From an uncultured Megamonas sp. (GTDB lineage: Bacteria; Bacillota; Negativicutes; Selenomonadales; Selenomonadaceae), in the NCBI GenBank assembly GCA_900554895.1, contig USIX01000071.1, positions 1-10,985 of the forward strand: a DNA stretch of 10,985 bases, written 5' to 3'. Below the pieces are notes generated by a model. It saw only the letters and a program-made list of their open reading frames with translations. It was not told the origin of the DNA and did no database searches. Positions within the stretch are counted from its first letter, which is position 1, and each line of letters begins with the position of its first letter. Of this stretch, positions 1-7,471 are shown one piece after another. A program made the translations under genes and the position numbers.

Positions 1-62
1 GAAAGCCTTAAAATCATCACAAGTCGCTTTAGAATTGCAAGCTTCGTATTTTCTCCATTTGG

Positions 63-947
63 GTGGAACGTCAGCTCAGCAAAACGCCAATTCACGATGT
101 AGTTGCCGGAGTATGCGGTTTGGCTGTCGGTCTTATTATTGCCAATCTCTTAGGTGTTGCTTTTTCCAGAATACCGCTCATCGGTCCATATATTCCCATT
201 ATCTTCAGTATCGTATTCGGCTATCTAGGTCTTTATATTACTATAAAAAAACGTAATGATATTATATCCATTCTGCCAAGCCGCAACAAGGAACCTGCTG
301 CAAAGGAAACAAGCAAAGAAGAGCCGCCTATGTCCGAAAAAGAAAAACGCAATCTTCCGTCTTACAAGCTGCTCGATACAAGCGTAATCATTGACGGACG
401 TATTGCCGACATATGTAAAACCGGCTTTATTGAAGGAACATTACTTATTCCTGTTTTCGTGCTGGAAGAACTGCAGTTTATCGCCGATTCTTCCGATTTG
501 CTCAAACGCACCCGAGGTCGGCGCGGACTTGATATTTTAAAACGTATTCAGACAGATTTTGATATGCTCGTGGAAATCGACCATCACGATTACGACGATA
601 TTTCCGGTGTCGATTCTAAATTAATCCGTCTCGGGCAGGAAATCGGTGCAAAAATTATTACCAATGATTTTAATTTAAATAAAGTCGCTGAACTTCAAGG
701 CGTACAGGTTCTCAATATTAATGAACTTGCCAATGCCATAAAGCCTGTTGTCATTCCAGGCGAAACTATGGTTGTCACTGTAGTAAAAGATGGTAAGGAA
801 CAGGGACAGGGCGTTGCATATTTAGATGATGGTACAATGATTGTTGTTGAAAACGGACACAAACATTTGAACGAAACATTAGAAGTCGTTGTTACGTCTG
901 TGCTCCAGACCTCAGCAGGACGCATGATTTTTGCTAAACCAAAATAA
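63..947 (+). CDS. PIN-TRAM membrane protein (YacL family), N-terminus missing or frameshifted
   Basis: The encoded 294 residues show two membrane segments (about 12-34 and 39-61), a charged linker (62-100), a PIN nuclease-like domain (about 101-225) and a C-terminal TRAM domain (about 230-292). Likely PIN acidic residues are D105 in [12 protein letters not shown]135 in VFVLEEL, D184 in VDSKL and D202 in ITNDFN. The TRAM domain suggests RNA binding; the precise role of the family is unsettled. YacL relatives are usually about 360 residues with roughly four membrane segments, so the first pair is missing here. The GTG at 63 has no ribosome binding site and in-frame stops lie at 9-11 and 30-32, so it is probably not the native start. 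The gene opens the conserved yacL-ispD-ispF-gltX-cysE-cysS-mrnC order. Family assignment is secure; the start is not. Confidence 0.9.
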   Translation: MERQLSKTPIHDVVAGVCGLAVGLIIANLLGVAFSRIPLIGPYIPIIFSIVFGYLGLYITIKKRNDIISILPSRNKEPAAKETSKEEPPMSEKEKRNLPSYKLLDTSVIIDGRIADICKTGFIEGTLLIPVFVLEELQFIADSSDLLKRTRGRRGLDILKRIQTDFDMLVEIDHHDYDDISGVDSKLIRLGQEIGAKIITNDFNLNKVAELQGVQVLNINELANAIKPVVIPGETMVVTVVKDGKEQGQGVAYLDDGTMIVVENGHKHLNETLEVVVTSVLQTSAGRMIFAKPK

Positions 948-954
948 AACTATG

Positions 955-987
955 AAGACGCTGCAATATTTTTGTAGCGTCTTTTTT
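955..987 (+). terminator. Intrinsic terminator between the PIN-TRAM gene and ispD
   Basis: A 12-bp stem (955-966 with 972-983, one G·U pair) closes a 5-nt loop and runs into a T-tract ending at 987. It begins 7 nt after the stop codon of the PIN-TRAM gene. The ispD ribosome binding site starts at the very next base, so no promoter fits between them. Confidence 0.85.
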
Positions 988-1001
988 AAGGAGAGGATTT
1001 T

Positions 1002-1748
1002 ATGGTATCCGTTATTTTCCCGGCCGCAGGACAGGGCAGGCGCATGGGACTGGGCTTCAATAAAATATTCACTGAACTTGCCGGAAAGCCGATATTAATT
1101 CAGACTTTATTGACATTCTCCCGCTGCGACTGTATTGACGAGCTCATTATTGCCGTTGATGTAAATGAAATGGACATTATCAAAAAAGTACTAGGCAGAA
1201 TGCCGGGTCTTAAACCGTATAAAATCGTAGCAGGCGGCAGCGAACGGCAGTATTCCGTATACAACGGTCTTATGGCGGTAAGCCCTGAAGCTGATATCGT
1301 ACTGGTACACGATGCAGCACGCCCGCTCATTTCAGAAAGAGTCATTCAAAACGTAGTGGATGAAGTAATACTGTCGGGCAGTGCCGTCTGTGCCGTTCCG
1401 GTAAAAGATACGACAGCGGTAATCGACGAAATGGGTTTTATTGAAAAAGTTCCTGACCGTGATAAACTCTGGGCTATACAGACACCGCAGGGTTTTAGAA
1501 AGGAAATTCTTGCACAGGCACATAAAAAAGCCCAGAAAGACGATTTTCTCGGTACCGATGAAGCCAGTATCGTCCGCCGCACGGGCCGTGCTGTAAAACT
1601 CGTCATGGGTGATTACAATAATATTAAAATCACAACACCGACGGATTTATTCATGGCGGAAATGCTGTTCAGCCATAAAGCCGCCAAACATGTAAAAATA
1701 AAAATGTCCTCACTTATAAGTGACATTTTAGGTAAAATGCAAAAATAA
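1002..1748 (+). CDS. ispD: 2-C-methyl-D-erythritol 4-phosphate cytidylyltransferase
   Basis: IspD transfers CMP from CTP to 2-C-methyl-D-erythritol 4-phosphate, the third step of the cytosolic MEP isoprenoid pathway. The 248-residue product opens with the nucleotide-binding signature PAAGQGRRMG (7-16), with R14 and K21 in the catalytic positions. It carries VHDAARPL (102-109), the substrate-side R153 in PDRDKLW followed by QTPQGF, and K209 in GDYNNIKITTPTDL near the end. It is about 15-20 residues longer than the usual family length because of a C-terminal tail (about 226-248). ATG 1002 follows AAGGAGAGG (988-996) at good spacing. ispF follows after 34 bp, the usual pairing for consecutive or functionally linked MEP enzymes. 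Transcription must come by read-through of the upstream terminator or from a promoter inside the preceding gene. Confidence 0.96.
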   Translation: MVSVIFPAAGQGRRMGLGFNKIFTELAGKPILIQTLLTFSRCDCIDELIIAVDVNEMDIIKKVLGRMPGLKPYKIVAGGSERQYSVYNGLMAVSPEADIVLVHDAARPLISERVIQNVVDEVILSGSAVCAVPVKDTTAVIDEMGFIEKVPDRDKLWAIQTPQGFRKEILAQAHKKAQKDDFLGTDEASIVRRTGRAVKLVMGDYNNIKITTPTDLFMAEMLFSHKAAKHVKIKMSSLISDILGKMQK

Positions 1749-1782
1749 TATCTTATAATATATACACTTCAGGAGGTTTTTT

Positions 1783-2259
1783 ATGCGAGTTGGTATTGGT
1801 TATGATGTGCATAAATTAGTAAAAGACCGCAAATTGATTTTGGGCGGTGTGGAAATTCCGCACGAAAAAGGACTGCTCGGTCATTCAGATGCCGACGTAC
1901 TGCTTCACGCCATCGCCGATGCTTTACTGGGCGCAGCGGCTCTCGGCGATATCGGCAGACATTTTCCCGATACGGATGAAAAATACAAAGGTATTTCCAG
2001 CCTTATTTTACTGGAGCATGTCGGTAATTTACTTACGGAAAAAAAATATAAAATAAACAACATCGATGCAACGATTGTGGCGCAGCGTCCCAAACTTCTT
2101 CCGCATATAGGGCAGATGCGCCAAAACATAGCGGCAGCCTTAAAAACAGACTTAGATGATATTAATGTTAAAGCAACGACAGAAGAACGGTTGGGCTTTA
2201 CTGGCTCGGAGGAAGGCATGTCCGCCTACGCTGTATGCAGTATTGAAAAAATCGCTTAA
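1783..2259 (+). CDS. ispF: 2-C-methyl-D-erythritol 2,4-cyclodiphosphate synthase
   Basis: IspF cyclises 4-diphosphocytidyl-2-C-methyl-D-erythritol 2-phosphate to MEcPP with release of CMP, and acts as a zinc-dependent homotrimer. The 158-residue length is standard. The metal ligands fall at the classical positions D8 and H10 (GYDVHKL) and H42 ([10 protein letters not shown]). The family signature [14 protein letters not shown] is present near the C-terminus and forms part of the cytidine site. ATG 1783 is preceded by a perfect AGGAGG (1771-1776) with a 6-nt spacer. It lies 34 bp after ispD with no terminator between, so the two genes are presumably cotranscribed. The -35 box of the gltX promoter begins 5 bases past the stop codon. 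No oddities seen. Confidence 0.97.
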   Translation: MRVGIGYDVHKLVKDRKLILGGVEIPHEKGLLGHSDADVLLHAIADALLGAAALGDIGRHFPDTDEKYKGISSLILLEHVGNLLTEKKYKINNIDATIVAQRPKLLPHIGQMRQNIAAALKTDLDDINVKATTEERLGFTGSEEGMSAYAVCSIEKIA

Positions 2260-2263
2260 TGGC

Positions 2264-2291
2264 TTAACAGCTCGGCTTTTTATGGTATAAT
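2264..2291 (+). promoter_or_regulatory. Sigma-A type promoter for gltX
   Basis: TTAACA (2264-2269) and a consensus TATAAT (2286-2291) are separated by 16 bp, with an extended -10 TG at 2283-2284. Initiation near 2298 would leave a leader of about 44 nt containing GGAGG but no T-box-like structure. The gltX gene can thus be transcribed separately from ispDF. Confidence 0.8.
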
Positions 2292-2341
2292 AGAGTTTGC
2301 TGATAATCAACTGTAAACTCAAATATTTGGAGGTATTATTA

Positions 2342-3826
2342 ATGTCTGAACAAATCAGAGTTAGATTTGCACCTAGCCCGACCGGTCCGTTCCATATCGG
2401 CGGTGCAAGAAGTGCATTGTTCAACTGGCTTCTTGCCAGAAAATATCCTGACGGTAAACTTATTTTACGTATCGAAGATACAGATAGAGTCCGTTCCACT
2501 AAAGAATCGGAAGAAAATATCAAAGCCGCTTTAAAATGGCTGGGTCTCGACTGGGACGAAGGAATTGACGTAGGCGGCCAATACGGTCCGTACCGTCAGA
2601 CCGAACGCCTTGATATCTATAAAAAATTTACAGATAAACTCTTGGCGGAAGGCAAAGCATACTATTGCTACTGCACAGAAGAAGAAATAGAAGCGGAACG
2701 CCAAAAACTGCGCGCTGAAAATAAAATGCCTATTTACGGTGGACACTGCCGCAATCTCACACCGGAACAGATTGAAAAATACAAGGCTGAAGGCAGAAAA
2801 CCTGTTATTCGTTTCCGCACTCCGACTGACCAAAGCGTAAACTTTGACGATATGGTTCGCGGCAAAATGAGCTTTGACTCCAACGGTATCGGTGATTTCG
2901 TCATCGTAAAAGCCGACGGTATTCCTGTTTACAATTATGCCGTTGTTATTGATGATGCTTTAATGCATATCACGCATGTTATCCGTGCCGAAGAACATTT
3001 ATCCAATACACCGCGCCAGGTTGTATTGTATGAAGCACTCGGTTTCCCTGTACCGAAATTCGGCCATATCTCCCTGATTTTAGGCAAAGACCATACGAAA
3101 ATGAGTAAACGTCACGGCGCAACTTCCGTTGAACAGTACAAAAATCTCGGCTATCTGCCGGAAGCAATCGTCAATTTCCTCGCACTGCTCGGTTGGGCAC
3201 CGCAGGGAGAACAGGAACTGTTCTCTATCGATGAACTTATTAAAGAATTCTCCATGGACCATGTGGCAAAAAATCCTGCCGTATTCGATATCGATAAATT
3301 AAACTGGATTAATGCCCAGTACATGAAAAAACTGCCGGCGGAAAAAATCACGGAAATGGCAATCCCTCATTTAATCGAAAAAGGTTATATAAAAGAAGCT
3401 CCGATAGGCGAAGAATTTGACCGACTAAACCGTTTCACGCAGGTTATCCGCGACCATTTAAGCTTTGCCGCTCAATATACGGATTTTGCCGACCTCTACT
3501 ATAAAGACAATTTTAGCGTTGACAGTGAAGAATGTCAGGCTGTTTTAAAAGAAGACACGGCTTCTGAAGTCATTACACTGTTCAAAGATAAACTTTTAGC
3601 CGTAGAAGAATTTACGGCCGAAAATATTCAGCCGCTGTTTAAACAGATTATGAAGCAGTTCAAAGCGGAAAAAGGCATCAAACTCGGCGGAAAATCCGTA
3701 TATATGCCAATCCGTATAGCTTTAACAGGTCAGATGCACGGTCCTGACCTTGCCGGTCTAGTAGAAGTGCTCGGTTGTGAACGTGCCGTAAAACGTATTG
3801 GACAAACTTTGCAAAGTATGCAATAA
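2342..3826 (+). CDS. gltX: Glutamate--tRNA ligase (GluRS)
   Basis: GluRS, a class I synthetase, charges tRNA-Glu; in many Firmicutes it also misacylates tRNA-Gln for later amidation, which cannot be decided here. Of two possible starts, ATG 2342 is preferred over TTG 2297 because GGAGG (2329-2333) sits 8 nt before it and RVRFAPSPTG then lies at the extreme N-terminus, as in the family. That gives 494 residues. The HIGH-type motif is HIGG (18-21) and the KMSKS-type motif is KMSKR (253-257, in DHTKMSKRHG). A CYC pair (109-111) and C136 recall the zinc insertion of some GluRS, but the expected histidine after C136 is replaced by asparagine, so a zinc site is probably incomplete. The C-terminal third is the helical anticodon-binding domain. 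It sits in the canonical position between ispF and cysE. Confidence 0.97.
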   Translation: MSEQIRVRFAPSPTGPFHIGGARSALFNWLLARKYPDGKLILRIEDTDRVRSTKESEENIKAALKWLGLDWDEGIDVGGQYGPYRQTERLDIYKKFTDKLLAEGKAYYCYCTEEEIEAERQKLRAENKMPIYGGHCRNLTPEQIEKYKAEGRKPVIRFRTPTDQSVNFDDMVRGKMSFDSNGIGDFVIVKADGIPVYNYAVVIDDALMHITHVIRAEEHLSNTPRQVVLYEALGFPVPKFGHISLILGKDHTKMSKRHGATSVEQYKNLGYLPEAIVNFLALLGWAPQGEQELFSIDELIKEFSMDHVAKNPAVFDIDKLNWINAQYMKKLPAEKITEMAIPHLIEKGYIKEAPIGEEFDRLNRFTQVIRDHLSFAAQYTDFADLYYKDNFSVDSEECQAVLKEDTASEVITLFKDKLLAVEEFTAENIQPLFKQIMKQFKAEKGIKLGGKSVYMPIRIALTGQMHGPDLAGLVEVLGCERAVKRIGQTLQSMQ

Positions 3827-3859
3827 TATATACAAATTTATTTTGTCAGTAAACATTCA

Positions 3860-3899
3860 GCTGATATCTGTTCCGTTGGCACTGTATATCTGCTGATAT
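3860..3899 (+). repeat. Pair of 8-bp direct repeats in the gltX-cysE gap
   Basis: GCTGATAT occurs at 3860-3867 and 3892-3899, 32 bp apart start to start, or about three helical turns. TATCTG is also duplicated (3865-3870 and 3887-3892). The spacing would suit a DNA-binding regulator of cysE-cysS, but no known operator was recognised. No T-box (GGGTGG-type antiterminator) sequence is seen in this 148-bp gap. Confidence 0.35.
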
Positions 3900-3928
3900 T
3901 TTCAAACGGCATAATAGATTAAATCATC

Positions 3929-3954
3929 ATAACCCAGCTTTAAAGCTGGGTTAT
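3929..3954 (+). other. Perfect 26-bp palindrome just upstream of cysE
   Basis: ATAACCCAGCTTT (3929-3941) is followed directly by its exact reverse complement (3942-3954), giving an 11-bp stem with a TTTA loop. It ends 7 bases before the GGCGGTGAG ribosome binding region of cysE. There is no T-tract on either side, so it is not a standard intrinsic terminator. It may mark the end of gltX mRNA after processing, act as an operator, or shape the cysE leader. Confidence 0.6.
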
Positions 3955-3974
3955 AACTTATAGGCGGTGAGAAT

Positions 3975-4694
3975 TTGAGTCTGCTATCAACTCTGAAAAA
4001 AGATATCCGCGTCGTTTTCGAACGCGACCCGGCTGCAAAAAATATTATTGAGGTTCTGTTGTGTTATCCGGGACTTCATGCTATCTGGTTTTATCGTTTA
4101 TCGCATCATTTTTATTGTAAAGGCTGGGTAGTAGTGCCGCGACTTATTTCTCATCTAGCACGATTTCTGACCGGAATTGAAATCCATCCCGGTGCAAAAA
4201 TCGGTCCCGGTCTGTTCATCGACCACGGTTCGGGTATTGTCATCGGCGAAACGACCATTATCGGCAAGAACGTAACTTTATATCAAGGCGTAACTCTCGG
4301 CGGTACCGGCAAAGAAAAAGGTAAACGCCATCCGACTATCGGCAACAATGTTGTCGTAGCCTGCGGTGCAAAGGTACTCGGTTCATTTACCGTCGGCGAC
4401 CATGCAAAAATCGGTGCAGGTTCTGTCGTAGTAAAGCCCGTCCCTGCCTATGCTACCGTCGTCGGCATTCCGGGGCGCGTCATTTTAATCAAAGGTGAAA
4501 GACAACAGCCGCCGCAGAATATCTCGCCCAAAATGCGCGAACTGGCAGAAGAACTTGATGTCGACTTGTCGCATGATAAACTGCCTGACCCGGAACTTGA
4601 CATGATAAAATCCCTGTCACAGCGCATTTCCGATTTACAGCTGCAGCTGGAACACGTAAAAAAAGAATTGGAGGCTTCCAAGAAAAATGCTTAA
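3975..4694 (+). CDS. cysE: Serine O-acetyltransferase
   Basis: CysE acetylates L-serine with acetyl-CoA to give O-acetylserine, the acceptor for sulfide in cysteine synthesis. The 239-residue protein has a short N-terminal helical region (1-65) and a left-handed beta-helix of hexapeptide repeats (about 67-172). D83-H84 in FIDHGSG and H119 in GKRHPTIG match the catalytic Asp/His set of the family, and the [11 protein letters not shown] loop is typical. It is the short, B. subtilis-like form lacking the long N-terminal domain of E. coli CysE. The C-terminal tail (about 205-236) is strongly charged with heptad-like leucines and is probably a coiled coil. TTG 3975 is chosen because GGCGGTGAG precedes it and the N-terminus fits the family. 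The 3' end overlaps cysS by 8 bp, linking cysteine supply to its charging. Confidence 0.95.
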   Translation: MSLLSTLKKDIRVVFERDPAAKNIIEVLLCYPGLHAIWFYRLSHHFYCKGWVVVPRLISHLARFLTGIEIHPGAKIGPGLFIDHGSGIVIGETTIIGKNVTLYQGVTLGGTGKEKGKRHPTIGNNVVVACGAKVLGSFTVGDHAKIGAGSVVVKPVPAYATVVGIPGRVILIKGERQQPPQNISPKMRELAEELDVDLSHDKLPDPELDMIKSLSQRISDLQLQLEHVKKELEASKKNA

Positions 4695-6114
4695 AGTATA
4701 TAATACCCTTACTAAACAAAAAGAAGAATTCAAACCGCTCGTACCAGGACAGGTAAGCATTTATGTATGCGGCGTAACACCGTACAACCATCCGCATATC
4801 GGCAATGCCCGCCCGTTCGTCACCTGGGACGTTATCAAACGCTATTTCCGTCATCTCGGTTATAAAGTAAAACACATCCAGAACTTTACCGACGTTGATG
4901 ATAAAATCATCCGTACAGCCAATGAACACGGCGTACAGTGGAGTGATGTATCCAATAAATACATCAAAGCTTATTTTGAAGTAATGGACAAACTCAACGT
5001 AGTACATGCCGACGTTTATCCGAAAGTTTCACAGACCATGCCGGAAATTATCGATATGATTAGTGTTCTTATCGATAAAGGTTATGCTTACGAACTGGAC
5101 GGAGACGTTTATTACAGTGTGGAAAAATTCAAAGGCTACGGTAAATTAAGCGGCCGCAAGCTGGAAGATATGATGGCGGGCGCACGTATCGAAGTCAATG
5201 AACGCAAACACAATCCGATGGATTTTGCTCTCTGGAAAGCGGCAAAACCAGGTGAACCGTTCTGGGAAAGCCCGTGGGGCAACGGTCGTCCGGGCTGGCA
5301 TATCGAATGCTCCACTATGTCTTTGAAATATCTTGGCAAGACTTTCGATTTCCACGGCGGCGGCAGCGACCTTATTTTCCCACATCATGAAAATGAAATC
5401 GCTCAGTCCCAAGCTTACTGCGGCGATGATAACAGTTTTGCCCGCTACTGGCTCCACAACGGTTTTATCACCATCAATCAGGAAAAAATGAGCAAATCGC
5501 TCGGCAATTTCTTTACTGTAAAAGAAATTCTCGATAAATATCCGGCGGAAGTACTGCGCTTCTTTATCGTTTCCACTCATTATCGCAGTCCGCTCGATTT
5601 CAGTGATGCCCGTCTTGATGAAGCCGCTTCCAGTCTTACGCGTCTGAAAAATGCACTTGACAACCTTAAAGAATTAACAAAAATGCCGTCTGCTGACGAT
5701 AAATCCGGCAGCACGCTTTCCGCCAAGGCCGATGAAGCAAAAAAAGACTTCTACGAAGCCATGGATGACGATTTCAACACGGCACTTGCCATTGCCAATA
5801 TGTTTGATTTAGCTAAAGAAATCAATATTTACTACAACGAAGTAACTTCCGGCAAAGCAGCCTGCAACAAAAATGCGGTAGACAAAGCACTGTCCGTATT
5901 CAATGAAATGGCTGACATTATCGGCATTTTAGGTGAGGATGATACAAAAACCGACGACGGACTTGTAGACAGTTTGATGAACCTCATCATTTCCATTCGT
6001 CAGGATGCCCGCAAGAATAAGGACTGGGCAACAGCTGACAAAATCCGCGATGAACTGAAAGCTATCGGTATCACATTGGAAGACTCCCCGACCGGTGTCC
6101 GCTGGAAAAAATAA
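4687..6114 (+). CDS. cysS: Cysteine--tRNA ligase (CysRS)
   Basis: CysRS is a class I synthetase that attaches cysteine to tRNA-Cys in the cytoplasm. The 475-residue length is normal. Zinc ligands that recognise the cysteine thiol are C28 (YVCGVTPY), C208 (WHIECS), H233 and E237 ([10 protein letters not shown]). The HIGH-type motif is HPHIGNAR (35-42) and the KMSKS motif is intact (267-271). The anticodon-binding helical domain fills the C-terminus. GGAGG (4670-4674) lies inside the cysE coding end, 12 nt before ATG 4687, and the genes overlap by 8 bp, so translation is probably coupled to cysE. The stop overlaps the mrnC start by one base (TAATG). The cysE-cysS pair is conserved in Firmicutes; the cysteine T-box leader known upstream of that pair in some species is not visible here. 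Confidence 0.98.
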   Translation: MLKVYNTLTKQKEEFKPLVPGQVSIYVCGVTPYNHPHIGNARPFVTWDVIKRYFRHLGYKVKHIQNFTDVDDKIIRTANEHGVQWSDVSNKYIKAYFEVMDKLNVVHADVYPKVSQTMPEIIDMISVLIDKGYAYELDGDVYYSVEKFKGYGKLSGRKLEDMMAGARIEVNERKHNPMDFALWKAAKPGEPFWESPWGNGRPGWHIECSTMSLKYLGKTFDFHGGGSDLIFPHHENEIAQSQAYCGDDNSFARYWLHNGFITINQEKMSKSLGNFFTVKEILDKYPAEVLRFFIVSTHYRSPLDFSDARLDEAASSLTRLKNALDNLKELTKMPSADDKSGSTLSAKADEAKKDFYEAMDDDFNTALAIANMFDLAKEINIYYNEVTSGKAACNKNAVDKALSVFNEMADIIGILGEDDTKTDDGLVDSLMNLIISIRQDARKNKDWATADKIRDELKAIGITLEDSPTGVRWKK

Positions 6115-6602
6115 TGAAATTTCAACAATATCAATATCTGAAAAAAAATTTATTTCCGTTCGATGAGCATAGTGTATTAAACAATCGTTATAAAAATGAG
6201 GATATCAATCCCAAACTGCTTAATCCTCTAGTGCTTGCCTATATCGGCGATGCCTATTATCATCTATATGTGCGTACTCGCCTGCTTGATTTTGAACAGT
6301 CGCATGTACATCTGCTCAACGACATCAGTATGCAAATAGTATCCGCTACATTTCAGGTGCAGGCATATGAAGCAATAAAAAATGAACTTACGGAAACGGA
6401 AAATTATATTTTCAAGCGCGGCAAAAACGCAAAATCACATGCACCGCGCGTGGCCTCCGTACATGATTACCATATCAGCACCGGTTTTGAAGCAGTACTC
6501 GGTTATCTGTATCTGAACAAGGAACAGACCCGGCTCGATTTTCTCTGCGAAAAATCATTCATGCAAATAGCAAAAAATATGTATCAGGCTCACCGCTCAT
6601 GA
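6114..6602 (+). CDS. mrnC: Mini-ribonuclease III
   Basis: Mini-RNase III is a dimeric RNase III catalytic domain without a double-stranded RNA-binding domain; in B. subtilis it matures 23S rRNA. The signature NPLVLAYIGDAYYHLYVR (37-54) contains the catalytic D46, and the second motif FEAVLGYLYL (125-134) contains E126. The KRGKNAKSH segment (101-109) is the usual basic loop. At 162 residues it is longer than many relatives because about 36 residues precede the core. The start ATG 6114 overlaps the cysS stop (TAATG) with only a weak purine-rich stretch upstream, implying translational coupling; a later internal start is possible but has no better ribosome binding site. In many Firmicutes rlmB comes next, but here a terminator follows. 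Confidence 0.93.
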   Translation: MKFQQYQYLKKNLFPFDEHSVLNNRYKNEDINPKLLNPLVLAYIGDAYYHLYVRTRLLDFEQSHVHLLNDISMQIVSATFQVQAYEAIKNELTETENYIFKRGKNAKSHAPRVASVHDYHISTGFEAVLGYLYLNKEQTRLDFLCEKSFMQIAKNMYQAHRS

Positions 6603-6613
6603 TGAATTAAACT

Positions 6614-6684
6614 AAAAAAACAGCTGTCAAGTACATTATCTGCAACAGAATTTGCTTAATGTTCATTGACAGCTGTTTTTTTTT
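6614..6684 (+). terminator. Long composite terminator hairpin after mrnC
   Basis: AAAAAAACAGCTGTCAA (6614-6630) pairs perfectly with 6666-6682. The 35-nt interior contains two further nested stems, ACATTA/TAATGT (6633-6638 with 6657-6662) and GCAA/TTGC (6642-6645 with 6652-6655). Nine T residues end it at 6684. It ends the cysE-cysS-mrnC transcript; its 3' arm also supplies the -35 box of the tRNA promoter. Confidence 0.9.
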
Positions 6685-6694
6685 ATACTATAAT
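6666..6694 (+). promoter_or_regulatory. Perfect-consensus promoter for tRNA-Arg
   Basis: TTGACA (6666-6671), a 17-bp spacer and TATAAT (6689-6694) match the sigma-70/sigma-A consensus at every base. Initiation is expected near 6701, only about 5 nt before the mature tRNA 5' end at 6706. The -35 box is the 3' arm of the mrnC terminator, and the spacer starts with the rest of that arm and includes its T-tract. Confidence 0.88.
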
Positions 6695-6705
6695 ATATTC
6701 GTTAT

Positions 6706-6780
6706 GCGCCCATAGTCTAGTGGATAAAACGTTGGCCTCCGGAGCCGAAGACGCAGGTTCGATTCCTGTTGGGCGCACCA
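6706..6780 (+). tRNA. tRNA-Arg (anticodon CCG)
   Basis: The 75-nt gene folds as a full cloverleaf. The acceptor stem is GCGCCCA (6706-6712) with TGGGCGC (6770-6776), discriminator A6777 and an encoded CCA (6778-6780). The anticodon stem is TTGGC/GCCGA with one T·G pair around loop CTCCGGA, putting anticodon CCG at 6739-6741, which reads CGG arginine codons. The T-arm is GCAGG-TTCGATT-CCTGT. The D-stem is GTCT/AAAC, which leaves a C·A mismatch at the second inner pair (positions 12 and 23). It is a single gene with its own strong promoter and terminator, set between mrnC and the convergent lepB. Confidence 0.96.
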
Positions 6781-6801
6781 TTGACATGTAATCTCACCAT
6801 A

Positions 6802-6840
6802 AAAGGCTGTAACAGGAAACTGCTACAGCCTTTATTTTTA
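6802..6840 (+). terminator. Terminator for tRNA-Arg, possibly serving lepB on the other strand
   Basis: AAAGGCTGTA (6802-6811) pairs with TACAGCCTTT (6824-6833) around a 12-nt loop, followed by a T-rich run. On the minus strand the same stem lies 22 bp past the lepB stop and is followed by only four T residues, so it would be weaker there. Confidence 0.82.
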
Positions 6841-6854
6841 TTTATTAAGTTTTA

Positions 6855-7391
6855 TCAAGGCAATGTTCTGATTTTATCAAGCGGCCAGAAAATGAGTACT
6901 GCTTTTCCTTTAATTAAATCAAACGGTACCATGCCCACATCAGCGAAGCGGCTGTCTTCCGAATTATTGCGATTATCGCCCATTACAAAAATATGGCCCT
7001 CCGGCACCGTAGCAAGCGGATAATCGCCGCGTGTCGTGCTTAAAATGTACGGCTCATGCTGCAGCTGACCATTTAAGAATACTTTTCCGTCTTTTATCTC
7101 AATCGTATCGCCCGGTATTGCAATTACGCGTTTGATAAAATCACGGCTCGGATCGCGCGGATACTGAAATACTAAAATATCACCGCGTTCCGGTTCATGA
7201 ATATCATAAATAAATTTATTGACTACCAATCGTTCCTGATTTTGCAGTGTAGGTCGCATGGACGGCCCGTCAACTAAATACAGTTCCACGACAAAATGGC
7301 GGATAAACAACGCCAGCACAACAGCTATAGCGATGGATATAATCCAATCCTTGATTTCGCTTCCTAAAGATGACTCTTTTTTTTCAGCCAT
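6855..7391 (-). CDS. lepB: Type I signal peptidase
   Basis: LepB removes signal peptides from secreted proteins at the outer face of the cytoplasmic membrane. The 178-residue product has a short charged N-terminus, one membrane anchor (about 15-37), then the catalytic domain. The nucleophile is S44 in GPSMRPTL and the general-base lysine is K87 in [13 protein letters not shown]. The box [12 protein letters not shown] (137-148) is the conserved family motif. Length and the single anchor match the short Gram-positive-type SipS group rather than long E. coli LepB. ATG 7391 follows AGGAGG (7400-7405) with an 8-nt spacer. It lies downstream of rplS, an order that is common in Firmicutes. A terminator between them and no clear own promoter suggest lepB is fed by partial read-through. 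Confidence 0.96.
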   Translation of the reverse strand: MAEKKESSLGSEIKDWIISIAIAVVLALFIRHFVVELYLVDGPSMRPTLQNQERLVVNKFIYDIHEPERGDILVFQYPRDPSRDFIKRVIAIPGDTIEIKDGKVFLNGQLQHEPYILSTTRGDYPLATVPEGHIFVMGDNRNNSEDSRFADVGMVPFDLIKGKAVLIFWPLDKIRTLP

Positions 7392-7425
7392 ATTAAAATC
7401 CTCCTAGACAAAATAATACGCTATT

Positions 7426-7462
7426 ACAACAAAAGGGACTTACCTTCAAGGCAGTCCCTTTT
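7426..7462 (-). terminator. Intrinsic terminator after rplS
   Basis: On the minus strand, AAAAGGGACT (7462-7453) pairs perfectly with AGTCCCTTTT (7440-7431) across a 12-nt loop that holds a small CCTT/AAGG stem, followed by TTTTGTTGT. It starts 9 bp past the rplS stop codon. It would limit, not necessarily abolish, transcription into lepB. Confidence 0.8.
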
Positions 7463-7471
7463 ATCATGCGA

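Noticed and set aside
1702..1728. Imperfect hairpin around CACTTATAAGTG inside the end of ispD, as a terminator
   Set aside because: It lies in coding sequence, has a 3-nt bulge and no T-tract follows; ispF starts shortly after with a strong ribosome binding site.
1754..1759. TATAAT between ispD and ispF as a promoter for ispF
   Set aside because: No -35 box at suitable spacing, and a start there would leave almost no room before AGGAGG.
2297..2341. TTG 2297 as the gltX start
   Set aside because: It lies at the predicted transcription start, has no ribosome binding site and would add 15 residues ahead of the conserved N-terminal motif; ATG 2342 follows GGAGG.
3827..3974. Cysteine T-box riboswitch upstream of cysE
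   Set aside because: The conserved GGGTGG-type antiterminator motif and a T-tract terminator are both absent.
6781..6786. TTGACA right after tRNA-Arg as a -35 box
   Set aside because: The -10 position falls within the terminator stem and does not resemble TATAAT; no gene follows on that strand.
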